From Moanibacter sp964542645 (GTDB taxonomy: Bacteria > Verrucomicrobiota > Verrucomicrobiia > Opitutales > UBA2987), in assembly GCA_964542645.1 (NCBI GenBank), contig CAZIUG010000003.1:186001-250000 (forward strand): a stretch of 64,000 bases of DNA, read 5' to 3'. The notes below the pieces were generated by a model that saw only the letters and a program-made list of their open reading frames with translations, was not told the DNA's origin and searched no databases. Position 1 is the first letter of the stretch. Each line of letters begins with the position of its first letter. The position numbers were made by a program, and so were the translations under genes. Below, one piece after another: positions 46,522-55,959 of this stretch.

Positions 46522-47580
46522 TTACTCTTTCTTAATCAAATTTCGAAATCCGACTGTCATCTTCTCCTCGAACCCATCCTCTGTTTTAATGACAAAAAGG
46601 GCTGCAAGATTTTTTTGATTCGCCAAAGCATATCCCTCAACCGTTCCCAGAATTAGGAGTGCAGTGGCCCATCCGTCAGCATCCATGCAGGAAGTATCTA
46701 CCACTGTGACAGAGGCCAACCGGTGAGAGATAGGTCGCCCTGTCCTGGGATCGATTTCGTGGGAGTAACGTACCTTATCAACCTCAAAATAGTTCCGATA
46801 GTCCCCCGATGTGGCTATCGCGGTATTGTCGAGTTCCACGACTTTCTGAATCTGCTGACTTGTTGCCACTGGACTTTCGATTCCGATCCGCCAGACGGAA
46901 TTACTTCCGCTTTTGGTACCTTTAGCCCTCATCTCTCCACCAATGTCTACTAGGAATGCGGTGGTTCCCAAAGAATTAAGCATTACACTCAACCGATCCA
47001 CAGCGAAGCCCTTTGCAATAGCAGATAGATCGACATGAAGGTTCGAAAGGCTTTTCTTCAGCGCAGGCGGCGAGAGCCTCACCTTCAGATGGTCAGATCC
47101 AATTGTAGTCATTTTTGCCGCGATTTCTCTGTCAGTCGGTAAATCGTCTCTCCGACCCAATGGGCCAAATCCCCACAAATTGACCAGTGGACCTATCGTG
47201 ATATCAAATGCCCCACTTGACAAATTGTAAATATCTATGCCTCTTGAAATCACCTTTGCTGTATCCTCAGAAACTGAGAACCAATCGATTGATTCACTCG
47301 AATTGAAAAGTGAGAGCTCAGAATCCGAAAGGTAAGTTGACATCTGTTGATTGACTTCATCCAGGATCGACTCGACTTTAACCTTGAGTTCCTGTGCGTT
47401 GTACTTCAGGGGAAGAGTGGACACCGATACGCGATAGTAAGTTCCCATCGTTGCCCCGGTGATGACCATAGGAACCTCCTCTCCTTCCATCTGATCTACC
47501 ACCGAGCAACCAGGGAATGCGGTAGATAAACAAAGAAAAAGCGCGAGACTAAAAGACAACTTACTACTTCTTATAATCAT
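46522..47580 (-). CDS. apbE: FAD:protein FMN transferase
   Basis: Attaches FMN by a phosphodiester bond to Thr in NqrB and NqrC. It has 352 residues. The N-terminal signal ends AFPGC, a lipoprotein-like Cys at about 25 with an imperfect lipobox, so it is exported and membrane-anchored. Family motifs are GATMGTYYRV, TYLSDSELSLFN, GAFDITIGPLVNLWGFG, DLSAIAKGFAVD, VDIGGEMRAKG and HEIDPRTGRP, with a metal-binding Asp/Thr region near the end. It is 326 bases downstream of nqrF on the same strand, so it acts with the operon. Confidence 0.95.
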   Translation of the reverse strand: MIIRSSKLSFSLALFLCLSTAFPGCSVVDQMEGEEVPMVITGATMGTYYRVSVSTLPLKYNAQELKVKVESILDEVNQQMSTYLSDSELSLFNSSESIDWFSVSEDTAKVISRGIDIYNLSSGAFDITIGPLVNLWGFGPLGRRDDLPTDREIAAKMTTIGSDHLKVRLSPPALKKSLSNLHVDLSAIAKGFAVDRLSVMLNSLGTTAFLVDIGGEMRAKGTKSGSNSVWRIGIESPVATSQQIQKVVELDNTAIATSGDYRNYFEVDKVRYSHEIDPRTGRPISHRLASVTVVDTSCMDADGWATALLILGTVEGYALANQKNLAALFVIKTEDGFEEKMTVGFRNLIKKE

Positions 47581-47906
47581 GCCCTAATCCGTTTTTCTGC
47601 GCAACTGAATGGGATAACTACTGAAAAGTCCCACAATAGTAAACAGGATGTATTGTAAGAAAGTAGTTAGTTTCTGCTAGCCCGAATCTGAGAAATTCTT
47701 TAGCTCAGATGAAGTCTGAGAATTTCAGTCGAAGACTGAGGAACTGAAGACTAGTAGCTAGGGTTCTTTGAGCAAGTAATTCCTACTTCAAATTGAATCG
47801 AAGGGGTTTCCCCGGATCATCCTATTTTCTAGAGGAATCTGTTAAGACTTCTACGGGCAGACGCCGTTGCGATTAAAAGAGTCAAAAGCCTCTTGCCGAC
47901 AAGCTC
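47581..47906. other. 326-base noncoding gap between nqrF and apbE
   Basis: No gene is visible. The middle holds short dyads: ATCTGAG/CTCAGAT (47686-47710, loop 11), TCAGTC/GACTGA with a GAA loop (47725-47739) and CTAG/CTAG (47751-47761). Next to the nqrF stop, the minus strand reads CTTG-TCGG-CAAG followed by a T-rich stretch, a possible weak terminator of the nqr transcript. Confidence 0.45.
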
Positions 47907-49139
47907 CTAGCTTCCGAAATCGTCAAATAGGATATTCTCATCTTCGATACCCAAATCATGAAGGAGATTGAGACAGGCGCTAAGCATGGGCGGTGGTCCG
48001 CATATATAGTATTCACAGTCTTCTGGAGCAGAATGATCTTTCAGATAGTTGTCATAAAGGACCTGGTGAATAAAACCAACGTGGCTCTTCCAGTTGTCCT
48101 CAGGGAGCGGTTCTGAGAGGGCAGCGTGCCAGGTGAAATTCTCGTTTTCCTTCGCCAAAGTATTGAAGTCATCCTCATAGAACATCTCCCTAAGACTCCT
48201 AGCGCCATACCAGAATGTCATTTTCCGATTGGTGTGAATTCTTCTGAGCTGATCGAAGATGTGCGAACGCATTGGCGCCATTCCGGCACCACCACCGATA
48301 AAGATCATTTCGGCATTCGTATCCTTAGCAAAAAATTCGCCAAAGGGTCCTGAGATTGTGACCTCATCGCCTTCCTTCAAACTGTAAGTATAAGATGACA
48401 TTACTCCCGGAGGTACTCCTTCAGGTCCGCGAGGTGGAGGAGTTGCTATCCGGATGTTCAACATGATGATACCCTTTTCGTCTGGGTAGTTAGCCATCGA
48501 ATAGGCCCGCTGGGGACCTCCTTCCTTAACCACAGACTTATATCGCCAAATATTAAATTTATCCCAATCCGGCCTGTATTCTTCCGCAATGTTGTAGTCT
48601 TTATAGTCTACTTCATAGGGAGGGCATTCAATTTGGATAAATCCACCTGCCCGAAAGTCTACATTGTCTCCTTCGGGCAACTCGAGAACTAGCTCACGAA
48701 TGAAGGTGGCGACATCTTCATTAGAGCGCACCTTGCACTTCCATTTTTTGACCTCAAATACTTCCGCAGGAACATCTATTTTCATATCCTGCTTCACTGC
48801 CACTTGGCAAGAGAGACGCATCCCGTCCCGTGCTTCCCGTTTGTTAATGTGTGACAGTTCTGTTGACAGGATGTCGCCACCGCCCTCGTGCACATGAACC
48901 TTACACTGGGCGCAGGTGCCTCCACCGCCACAAGCTGAAGAAACAAAGACTCTGTTGTCAGCAAGGACATTAAGGAGCTTCCCTCCCACGGGAGCCGATA
49001 TTGCTTTCTCAGGATCGTTGTTGATCAGAATGTTAACGCTACCAGACGGTACCAGACGCGCCTTAGCGATTAGAATAACTACTACCAAGGCAACAACCAC
49101 GGCGGTAAACATTGTCACTCCTAAGAGAATTTCCTGCAT
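47907..49139 (-). CDS. nqrF: Na+-NQR subunit F, NADH dehydrogenase module
   Basis: Entry point for electrons from NADH into the sodium pump. It has 410 residues. One N-terminal membrane helix (about 5-25) is followed by a plant-type 2Fe-2S domain with C70, C76, C79 and C111. The FAD domain has RAYSMANYP, and the NADH domain has FIGGGAGMAPMRSHI and the C-terminal YICGPPPMLSACLNLL, ending FDDFGS. This is the last structural gene of the operon, 123 bases after nqrE. Confidence 0.98.
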   Translation of the reverse strand: MQEILLGVTMFTAVVVALVVVILIAKARLVPSGSVNILINNDPEKAISAPVGGKLLNVLADNRVFVSSACGGGGTCAQCKVHVHEGGGDILSTELSHINKREARDGMRLSCQVAVKQDMKIDVPAEVFEVKKWKCKVRSNEDVATFIRELVLELPEGDNVDFRAGGFIQIECPPYEVDYKDYNIAEEYRPDWDKFNIWRYKSVVKEGGPQRAYSMANYPDEKGIIMLNIRIATPPPRGPEGVPPGVMSSYTYSLKEGDEVTISGPFGEFFAKDTNAEMIFIGGGAGMAPMRSHIFDQLRRIHTNRKMTFWYGARSLREMFYEDDFNTLAKENENFTWHAALSEPLPEDNWKSHVGFIHQVLYDNYLKDHSAPEDCEYYICGPPPMLSACLNLLHDLGIEDENILFDDFGS

Positions 49140-49262
49140 CAGCTTTTGATTTAGTTACTAAACAGGTTTATCTAAATAGACTGGTCCCGATCGGTTGGAT
49201 TGATCTCCATTTTGTAAGGCTCTCTTCCACTAGTAATCAAAACTCCTTACTCTCTTTATCCG

Positions 49263-49874
49263 TTAGAGTTGAATCCCCGAAAACGCCATAAAAGCAAGCG
49301 ACATTAGCCCGACTGTTATGAAAGTGATTCCAAGTCCTCGCAGTCCAGGTGGGATATCGCTATATTTGAGTTTTTCTTGGATTCCTGCCAATGCGCCGAT
49401 GGCAATTGCCCATCCGAATCCCGTTCCAAACCCAAAGACCACGCTCTCTCCCAAATTGTATTCTCGTTCGACCATAAAGAGGGAGCCACCGAGAATAGCA
49501 CAGTTTACCGTAATCAAAGGCAAAAATATCCCCAATGCATTGTAAAGCGCCGGAAAGAACTTATCGAGGGCCATCTCAAGGATCTGTATCATTGCCGCTA
49601 TCACCCCAATGTAACAGATAAATCCGAGGAATGATAGATCGTATCCATAGATTCCTGCCCAGGCCAATGCATCTTCTTTCAGCAGATAAGTATAAATGAC
49701 ATTGTTGGTCGGAATTGTTATTGTCTGCACCACAATGACTGCAAGCCCAAGCCCAAGCGCCGTATCCACTTTCTTCGAGACTGCGAGGAAAGTACACATC
49801 CCAAGAAAGAAGGCCAAAGCCATGTTTTCCACGAAAACCGCTGTAAAGAAAATGCTCAGATAATTTTCTACCAT
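49263..49874 (-). CDS. nqrE: Na+-NQR subunit E
   Basis: Integral membrane subunit, 203 residues, six helices, homologous to NqrD. Together they hold an iron centre between inverted-repeat half-helices. The conserved NCAILGGSLFMVEREY and FVENMALAFFLGMCTF segments each carry a Cys of that site. Start ATG with TAGGAAC upstream. A 69-codon open frame ends six bases before this gene, filling the space between nqrD and nqrE. Confidence 0.97.
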   Translation of the reverse strand: MVENYLSIFFTAVFVENMALAFFLGMCTFLAVSKKVDTALGLGLAVIVVQTITIPTNNVIYTYLLKEDALAWAGIYGYDLSFLGFICYIGVIAAMIQILEMALDKFFPALYNALGIFLPLITVNCAILGGSLFMVEREYNLGESVVFGFGTGFGWAIAIGALAGIQEKLKYSDIPPGLRGLGITFITVGLMSLAFMAFSGIQL

Positions 49875-49879
49875 AGTTC

Positions 49880-50089
49880 CTAGCTCACATCGGTTTCATT
49901 TACGAAGCGCTGCTGGTTTATGTAGATGTCAGGCCTACCGTAGGGCTGACCACAGGGTGTCACCCTCTGCGGTCTACAAGTAATTCCTTGTTCGGGAGCG
50001 ATATTCAGTGGCTGCCGCGAAGGAGCTATTTTCTCAAGCCTCGACGTAGTTTCGGATGCGCGGAGACTTGTAGCTGTAGTCAGATTCAT
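49880..50089 (-). CDS. Uncharacterised 69-residue ORF inside the nqr operon
   Basis: I do not recognise this protein. It begins at an ATG two bases after the nqrD stop, with a strong ribosome binding site (GAGGAG) overlapping the nqrD end, and stops five bases before the nqrE ATG, so it fills the gap exactly. The product is polar, has no membrane helix, carries two cysteines (C38, C46) and a Gly/Pro/Arg-rich middle (PQRVTPCGQPYGRPD). In well-studied nqr operons nqrD and nqrE are almost adjacent. The same frame is open upstream within nqrD, but only this ATG has a site. It could be a real small subunit or assembly factor, or a spacer that happens to be open. Confidence 0.5.
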   Translation of the reverse strand: MNLTTATSLRASETTSRLEKIAPSRQPLNIAPEQGITCRPQRVTPCGQPYGRPDIYINQQRFVNETDVS

Positions 50090-50091
50090 AA

Positions 50092-50715
50092 TCAATTCTC
50101 CTCGATTTGCTCTGTCTTCCATCCTCGCAAAATCCAGATAAAAAATCCTATGATGAAAAAGGCACTTGGCGGCAAAAGCATCATCCCGTTGGACATATAC
50201 CACCCTCCCTCATTCGAGAGTGGGAGAATAACAAACCCATAGAGCCGACCCGAGCCGAAAAGCTCTCGGAAGATACCCACGACTATCAGGATCAATCCAT
50301 AACCTAGACCGTTTCCTACCCCATCGAGAAAGCTTGCCCCAATTGACTCTTTCATTGCGAAAGCTTCGGCCCTACCCATTACTATGCAATTCGTGATAAT
50401 GAGCCCAACAAAAATGGAGAGTTGCTTGCTGATATCGTAGGCGAAAGCCTTAAGGAATTGATCGACGATTATAACCAGGGAGGCGATGATTGTCATCTGG
50501 CAAATGATTCGGATACTGCTCGGGAGGTGCTTCCGGATTAGGCTTACACTGACGTTAGAGCCGGCCAAAACAAATACCACCGCGATAGCCATCACGAAAA
50601 CAGTTTCAAGCTTTGACGTGACCGCCAATGCGGAGCAGATCCCGAGAACCTGAAGCGCAATCGGGTTGTTGTTAAAAAGCGGATCCAGTAAGACTTTCTT
50701 GGGCTTATCAGCCAT
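50092..50715 (-). CDS. nqrD: Na+-NQR subunit D
   Basis: Integral membrane subunit, 207 residues, six helices, paired with NqrE around an iron centre. The start at 50715 (MADKPKKVLLDPLFNNN) is chosen because it gives the family length and overlaps the nqrC stop by eight bases; the frame is open further upstream. Cys-bearing segments are QVLGICSALAVTSKLE and IITNCIVMGRAEAFAM. The gene is followed by a small open frame rather than nqrE directly. Confidence 0.96.
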   Translation of the reverse strand: MADKPKKVLLDPLFNNNPIALQVLGICSALAVTSKLETVFVMAIAVVFVLAGSNVSVSLIRKHLPSSIRIICQMTIIASLVIIVDQFLKAFAYDISKQLSIFVGLIITNCIVMGRAEAFAMKESIGASFLDGVGNGLGYGLILIVVGIFRELFGSGRLYGFVILPLSNEGGWYMSNGMMLLPPSAFFIIGFFIWILRGWKTEQIEEN

Positions 50716-51493
50716 GAGTAACCCTTTCACTGATGCGCATTTTGGCAAGGAAGGGTCCGAACCCATCTTCTCCCAGCCAGAACTTTAGTAAGTCTCTCAC
50801 CCCTCGTGCGGTGATTGTAGCGCCGGATAAGCCATCGACTTGGAACTGAGCATTAGGGTTATTCGGATTTACCTTCCCTTTCAAAACGGTAATTCGCGTT
50901 TCCCATGCTTCATCGAAAGCTAGTTTTCCCTGCCATTGCGATTTCCAGAGCGGGTTGTCAACTTCTCCACCCAAACCTGGGGTCTCGCCATGTTCGTAGA
51001 ATCCAAATCCTCTTATCGTTCTTAGGTCGGCATCGAGGGCAAGGAATCCATACATTGTGGACCAAAGTCCCTTGCCGTGGACGGGTATGATTAGCTGCTG
51101 TAACTGTCCCTCAGGATCTCGTTCCCAATAGACCAAAGCTAGCTTTGAACGCCTCTTGATCCGTGCTAGATCTGCCTCCCTCTCAATTTGCACGCTAGAA
51201 GCTGGTCCTTTCGCCGCCTTTCGCTGATCAAAGTTGTCTATTATAACTTTATTTGCAAATTCGCCTGTTTCTAAATTGACGACTCGGGCTTCAAATCTCC
51301 CAAAAAGCTCTTCAATCGATTTCCCCTCCTCAAGGAGCCCCGCGACTTCTAGAATATTTTTTTTCTTATCCAGAGCCTTGTTGATTTGTTGATTCGTTCT
51401 TAGAATCACCGATGCACTGGACACAATCACCGAACAGGCGATTGAAAGAAGCGCTGCTACCAGGAGCGTTTTTTTGATTGTGTCGTTATGCAT
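50708..51493 (-). CDS. nqrC: Na+-NQR subunit C
   Basis: Periplasm-facing flavoprotein subunit, 261 residues. It has one N-terminal membrane helix (about 8-28) and a soluble domain with GKGLWSTMYGFLALDAD and GFYEHGETPGLGGEVDNP. The covalent FMN site is DGLSGAT, with T226 as the expected attachment residue, modified by ApbE. It overlaps nqrB by eight bases and nqrD by eight bases, so translation is coupled. Confidence 0.97.
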   Translation of the reverse strand: MHNDTIKKTLLVAALLSIACSVIVSSASVILRTNQQINKALDKKKNILEVAGLLEEGKSIEELFGRFEARVVNLETGEFANKVIIDNFDQRKAAKGPASSVQIEREADLARIKRRSKLALVYWERDPEGQLQQLIIPVHGKGLWSTMYGFLALDADLRTIRGFGFYEHGETPGLGGEVDNPLWKSQWQGKLAFDEAWETRITVLKGKVNPNNPNAQFQVDGLSGATITARGVRDLLKFWLGEDGFGPFLAKMRISERVTHG

Positions 51494-52694
51494 TCCTCAA
51501 TGCTCGCCTCTTAATATGTGTCTTGATGACTAGCTGGTCAATAATCGGAGCGAATACGTTGCCAAATAGGATAGCAAGCATCATTCCCTCTGCAAATGCC
51601 GGATTGATCACGCGAATCAGAATAACTAAAAACCCTATGAGGAATCCGTATATCCACTGTCCTAGTGAACTCATTGCTGCTGAAACCGGATCCGTCGCCA
51701 TAAAAACTAGACCAAAGGCAAATCCTCCCACGACAAGATGCCAAACGGGACTCATCTGGAACATCGGATTAGTGTCACTTCCGACTAAGAAGAGTATGGA
51801 CGATGTAAGCAAAGCGCTAATTAAGACCGCTGACATAATGCGCAGAGAACCAACTCCAGTGAGTATGAGCAGTCCCGCTCCAAGCAAACAGGCCAGAGTC
51901 GAAGTTTCACCCATAGAGCCTTGTATCTGACCAATGAAAGCTTGAGTCCAGGTCATCTGCTGGGTAAGCGGTTCCATTCCTTCCGCCGCTACCAGGCCCA
52001 GGGGTGTGGCTCCACTGAACCCATCTACTGCTGTCCAGACAAAATCCCCACTCATCTGTGCCGGATAGGCAAAGAAGACAAAAGCCCTCGCTGTCAGTGC
52101 GGGATTCAGGAAATTCCTTCCCGTGCCACCAAAGATTTCCTTTCCGACAACCACTCCAAATGTAATTCCCACTGCTACCTGCCAAAGTGGAATGGTCGGG
52201 GGTAACGTTAGTGGAAATAATGCGCCTGTTACGAGGAATCCTTCGTTCACTTCGTGTTTCCGAATTGAAGCAAAAAGGACTTCCCAAGCGACGCCGACAA
52301 TGTTGCAAACCAGAAATATTGGAATAAAGTAAAGCGCGCCGTGGATAAGATTCGAAATAAAACTTTCCGCGGCATAGCCTAACCCCAAGGACTCTATCAC
52401 AACTGCTCTCCAGCCCCCTGCTGACGTCACCCCCATACTCGCCATTGCTGAATTCGCCTGGTGCCCGGTATTGTACATGGCCATGAACATACAGGGCACC
52501 AATGCAACGATTACGGTCACCATCATCCGCTTTAAATCCATTCCGTCTCGCACATGCGATGCCCCCTCTGTCACTTCCCCAGGAGTGTAAAAAAAGGTAT
52601 CGATCGCCTCATAGATAGGGTAGAGCTTCTCCAGCTTTCCACCCTTATCAAACTGCGGATGTAAATTATCTAGTATGTTACGCAGAAACTTCAT
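51486..52694 (-). CDS. nqrB: Na+-NQR subunit B
   Basis: Large membrane subunit with the sodium channel, riboflavin, covalent FMN and the quinone site. It has 402 residues and about ten helices. The flavinylation motif DGFSGAT places FMN on T230. EIFGGTGRNFLNPALTARAF and MATDPVSAAMSS are other conserved stretches. The gene is 79 bases after nqrA and overlaps nqrC. Confidence 0.98.
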   Translation of the reverse strand: MKFLRNILDNLHPQFDKGGKLEKLYPIYEAIDTFFYTPGEVTEGASHVRDGMDLKRMMVTVIVALVPCMFMAMYNTGHQANSAMASMGVTSAGGWRAVVIESLGLGYAAESFISNLIHGALYFIPIFLVCNIVGVAWEVLFASIRKHEVNEGFLVTGALFPLTLPPTIPLWQVAVGITFGVVVGKEIFGGTGRNFLNPALTARAFVFFAYPAQMSGDFVWTAVDGFSGATPLGLVAAEGMEPLTQQMTWTQAFIGQIQGSMGETSTLACLLGAGLLILTGVGSLRIMSAVLISALLTSSILFLVGSDTNPMFQMSPVWHLVVGGFAFGLVFMATDPVSAAMSSLGQWIYGFLIGFLVILIRVINPAFAEGMMLAILFGNVFAPIIDQLVIKTHIKRRALRNA

Positions 52695-52773
52695 GCTCGG
52701 CGAAACTTGCTTTATCTATTCCCATTTATCAATTTATTCCCATTTATGTTAACCTGCGACTAACATATTTCTC

Positions 52774-54120
52774 TTATCCCTCCAACTCAATCCTTGTCAG
52801 ATTGTCCCTCAAAATCGGTCCATATTCTGTTTTTCCGGGACAGACAAATGTACATAAAGACAGATCTTCCTCCTCTAGCTCCAGGCAGCCGAGGGCTTGG
52901 GCCATGTCGGTGTCGCCTACAATTAATGCCCTCAAAAGAAATGTGGATTTTATATCCAGAGGCATCACTTTTTCGTACATACCGATCGGCACCATAGTAC
53001 GCTTACTTCCTTCGGTTGAGGTCGTGAAGGGGAAGAGCTTTCCTTTCAAGAGTGCTGAAATGAAGGTAGGCTTCACAGAAAACTTGTCGAAACCGGGACT
53101 CTGCCAGCCTAGGAATACCCGTTCTCGGCCTTCTCGGAGTGCGGATACCTGAAGGTGATAGCGGCCGAGAAATGCAAATGGGCCCTCAGCCTTTCGGCCG
53201 GATAGAACCGAACCAGATATAATCCGGTTCTGGCCATTTTTGAGTTCGGCCAATGTCAAATTATCAGTGCTGGCTCCTAGCCGTGTCTTTATAATGCGAG
53301 GTCTTTCAACAACTGGACCCGCCAGAGAAATTATCCTCTCTACATTGAGTTTCCCAGTGGTGAACAGTGCGCCGATCGCGAGCACGTCCTGGTAGTTAAG
53401 AAACCAGTTCGTTTTATTCGCACTCACCGGATCGAGGAAGTGCATATGTGTTCCCGTCAATCCGGCGGGATGAGGGCCATGGAATTCATGGACATTGATG
53501 TCAGCTAGATCGTTTTCGATGAAAGGCATCCCTGCCCCATGGCAGAGATAGGTATTTCCTTCCGTAAGTTTCGAGACTACCTTGAGGCCGATTGAAAAAT
53601 CGCCTTCCCGTCCTCGTATGACCACCGCCGGATCGACCGCGAGGGGATTCGAGTCCATAGCGTTGACAAAGATAGAATTTGGCTGGGTTTTAGGCGATGG
53701 AACCTTGCTATAAGGACGGGTTCGTAGCGCTGTCCAAAGTCCCGAATCAATCAGGTTCTCTTTTACCTGCTCCAATGGCAGATCGGGAATCTGATCATCT
53801 GAATAGGACGCAAAAGACTCCGCCTCCTCTCCAGTAATGTTGATTACTACAGACTGTAGCATTCGCTGCGCTCCCCGGTTGATAGCGACTACTTCGCCAT
53901 TAGCTGGGGAGGTATACTTTACCCCGGGTGTTTTCTTATCGGTGAAAATTACCTGGCCAATTTTCACCGAATCTCCCACCGCGACTTGCATAGTCGGCTT
54001 CAAACCGATGGAATCCGTCCCGAGAAGGGCAACTGAACCAACAACTTTAGACTCGATTACGGTTTTATCAGGGTCTCCTGTTATAGGAAGATCCAATCCC
54101 TTTTTGATTTGGTGTAACAT
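52774..54120 (-). CDS. nqrA: Na+-NQR subunit A
   Basis: Cytoplasmic-side subunit of the sodium pump, 448 residues, the first gene of the operon. It begins IKKGLDLPITG, has VGDSVKIGQVIFTDKKTPGVKYTSPANGEV (a lipoyl-like barrel) and ends with a Cys-containing GCLELEEEDLSLCTFVCPGKTEYG region resembling RnfC. The operon promoter should lie in the 215 bases before it, up to tRNA-Ser, but I see no convincing boxes there. Confidence 0.97.
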   Translation of the reverse strand: MLHQIKKGLDLPITGDPDKTVIESKVVGSVALLGTDSIGLKPTMQVAVGDSVKIGQVIFTDKKTPGVKYTSPANGEVVAINRGAQRMLQSVVINITGEEAESFASYSDDQIPDLPLEQVKENLIDSGLWTALRTRPYSKVPSPKTQPNSIFVNAMDSNPLAVDPAVVIRGREGDFSIGLKVVSKLTEGNTYLCHGAGMPFIENDLADINVHEFHGPHPAGLTGTHMHFLDPVSANKTNWFLNYQDVLAIGALFTTGKLNVERIISLAGPVVERPRIIKTRLGASTDNLTLAELKNGQNRIISGSVLSGRKAEGPFAFLGRYHLQVSALREGRERVFLGWQSPGFDKFSVKPTFISALLKGKLFPFTTSTEGSKRTMVPIGMYEKVMPLDIKSTFLLRALIVGDTDMAQALGCLELEEEDLSLCTFVCPGKTEYGPILRDNLTRIELEG

Positions 54121-54335
54121 GGAAACTCTTACAAGAGGGATTTTAGGCTGATTCTACAAGGAATTCCTTTGAGCCCCAATTTTATCCGTAAACAACTCTT
54201 TTTTCTGAATGAGAGGATGTTCCCAGCCCAATATTCACAGAAAGTTGGATCGGTTAGGAATCGGGGCCCGTTAGACTGCGTTTTTTCTCGTGTCACTCGG
54301 TTATCTCAATTGAAATTGACTCCGTACCAAAACCT

Positions 54336-54423
54336 GGAGAGGTGACAGAGCGGCCGATTGTGCACGACTGGAAATCGTGTGGGCCCCAAAAGGGTCCCGC
54401 GGGTTCGAATCCCGCCCTCTCCG
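54336..54423 (+). tRNA. tRNA-Ser (anticodon GGA)
   Basis: An 88-base class II tRNA. The acceptor GGAGAGG pairs with CCTCTCC, discriminator G at 54423. The anticodon stem CACGA/TCGTG encloses CTGGAAA with anticodon GGA at 54370-54372, reading UCC and UCU. A long variable arm of GGGCCCC/GGGTCCC type and a T arm GCGGG/CCCGC follow. CCA is not encoded. Six T bases directly after the gene (54424-54429) probably end transcription. Confidence 0.95.
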
Positions 54424-54861
54424 TTTTTTCGACTGCTTCGACACCAAGCGACTGCCTTCCCAGGCCCGATGAAGAGAATGGTAACTTGGTGAATGACGCT
54501 GTAAAATCCAGACATTTTCCAATTTGTAGGACCGGACATTTTGTCAGTACTTTTGGCACGGCTGAGTGCTTAAATGGGATTGAGTAATCATGAAATTTGA
54601 TCAGAGAGCAGATAATCGGCCGTAGAATGGATGTCTCTAAGCGGACCGATCGCAATCGAGGGTTATTGTGAAAGGGGGATATTATCTAGCAAGAGAAAAT
54701 TTGTTAGGGATATATTGTTTTTATACTGAGGCCGTTAGAGCCGATTTAGAAACACCTTTCTGAAGTTTGAAGTCTCGATAGTTACGGGCATCTAATTTTC
54801 GAAGTGGATCGGTATAGTGGTCGAATTTTCCAGAATTTGTTCGTTGGTTGAATTCACAGGG
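54424..54861. other. 438-base noncoding stretch after tRNA-Ser
   Basis: It starts with a T-run. After that I see no gene, no strong dyad and no repeat of the tRNA 3' end that would mark an integration site. Confidence 0.5.
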
Positions 54862-55794
54862 TTATTGGGGCTGTTTCTTTTCCTCAAGGACGGGACGTTG
54901 GTTCCATTTGCCCATTGGGAACTCTCGATTATCCGTGGGGGTATTGAGTCTGCGATAGCGGGGACCGCGTGTCCAGTGGGATTTTCCGTGAAATAGGGTT
55001 TTAAGTTGAGGAGGGATTTCTTTCCTGAAGGTATTGCTTAGAGTACCTTTGTCCCAGTAGGGGAAAAGGGTGGAACCGTATCCAGTTATGATGATAACGC
55101 GTTCGTTGTCAGAACAGATATGTCCAGTGGCGTGAATAAGGGTTTCGCTGAAAAGGAGGGTGGAACCAGCGGGAGCGATCACTTGGTGAATTAGGGAGCG
55201 ATCTTGGTAGGCAGCGGCTATGATATCTTCGGTCGGAGCATCGATCTTGTGACTTCCAGCTATGACTACAGTACCCCCGTCATCCGGCCCCAGATCAGTT
55301 AGATTGGTCAAGGTTTTCACGAAATTACAGTGGAAAAGACCATTTTTAGTATGAGTGCCAAATGGAATGTCCGTACCTCGATGGAATCCGTAAGGGGACG
55401 ATGCATTTAAATCTTCGTGAGGAATGCGACTATTAATGTGGGCGTTCATTTCTACGATTCGCGCTTCTCCTCCGATCAGTTCTTCTGCCATAGAAACCAG
55501 AAGAGGGTGAGTAGCGTAGGCAGTGACAATAGGATCAAACTCTACGATGTTGGCCATGAAATGGTGATAAGGTTTGCTCTTAAGCAAGTACGCTCCATGT
55601 CCCCCGGGGCCTGTCGACGAAGGATTAGGTTGTTGAGTCAGTTCATATCGTAGACGGTAGAGGGACTCCTTAAGCTTTTCCACATCTTCTAGGGCCAGTG
55701 CGTCTTGGATGACTACGTAGCCGAATGTGTCCAGATAGTAGCGCTGAGCTGCAGTGAGAGCAGGGAAGGGGCGCTCAAAGGTTAGAGTAGACAT
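54862..55794 (-). CDS. Phytanoyl-CoA dioxygenase (PhyH)-like protein
   Basis: A 310-residue protein of the PhyH group of Fe(II)/2-oxoglutarate oxygenases. FGYVVIQDALALEDVEKL near the N-terminus, GPDDGGTVVIAGSHK and PAGSTLLFSETLIHATG are family features. H221 is a good distal iron ligand, and H138 in FHRGTD is a candidate proximal one. The acid there is four residues on rather than in a clean HxD, so activity should not be assumed. Substrate unknown. It is a lone gene, 165 bases from the asparagine-synthetase-like gene on the same strand. Confidence 0.82.
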   Translation of the reverse strand: MSTLTFERPFPALTAAQRYYLDTFGYVVIQDALALEDVEKLKESLYRLRYELTQQPNPSSTGPGGHGAYLLKSKPYHHFMANIVEFDPIVTAYATHPLLVSMAEELIGGEARIVEMNAHINSRIPHEDLNASSPYGFHRGTDIPFGTHTKNGLFHCNFVKTLTNLTDLGPDDGGTVVIAGSHKIDAPTEDIIAAAYQDRSLIHQVIAPAGSTLLFSETLIHATGHICSDNERVIIITGYGSTLFPYWDKGTLSNTFRKEIPPQLKTLFHGKSHWTRGPRYRRLNTPTDNREFPMGKWNQRPVLEEKKQPQ

Positions 55795-55959
55795 TACAAA
55801 CCAACTTGTAGGATGCCATCCCCGAAGAAGGCAAGACGATCCTGCAGGCGAGAGAAAAAAGTGGTAATTATCAGGACGGAGGGATGGGAGAGGTATATTG
55901 GGAGATGCCTAGAAATGTATTTGGTGAATGCAGCATTCAATCCTTTTGGGAATCGAATG

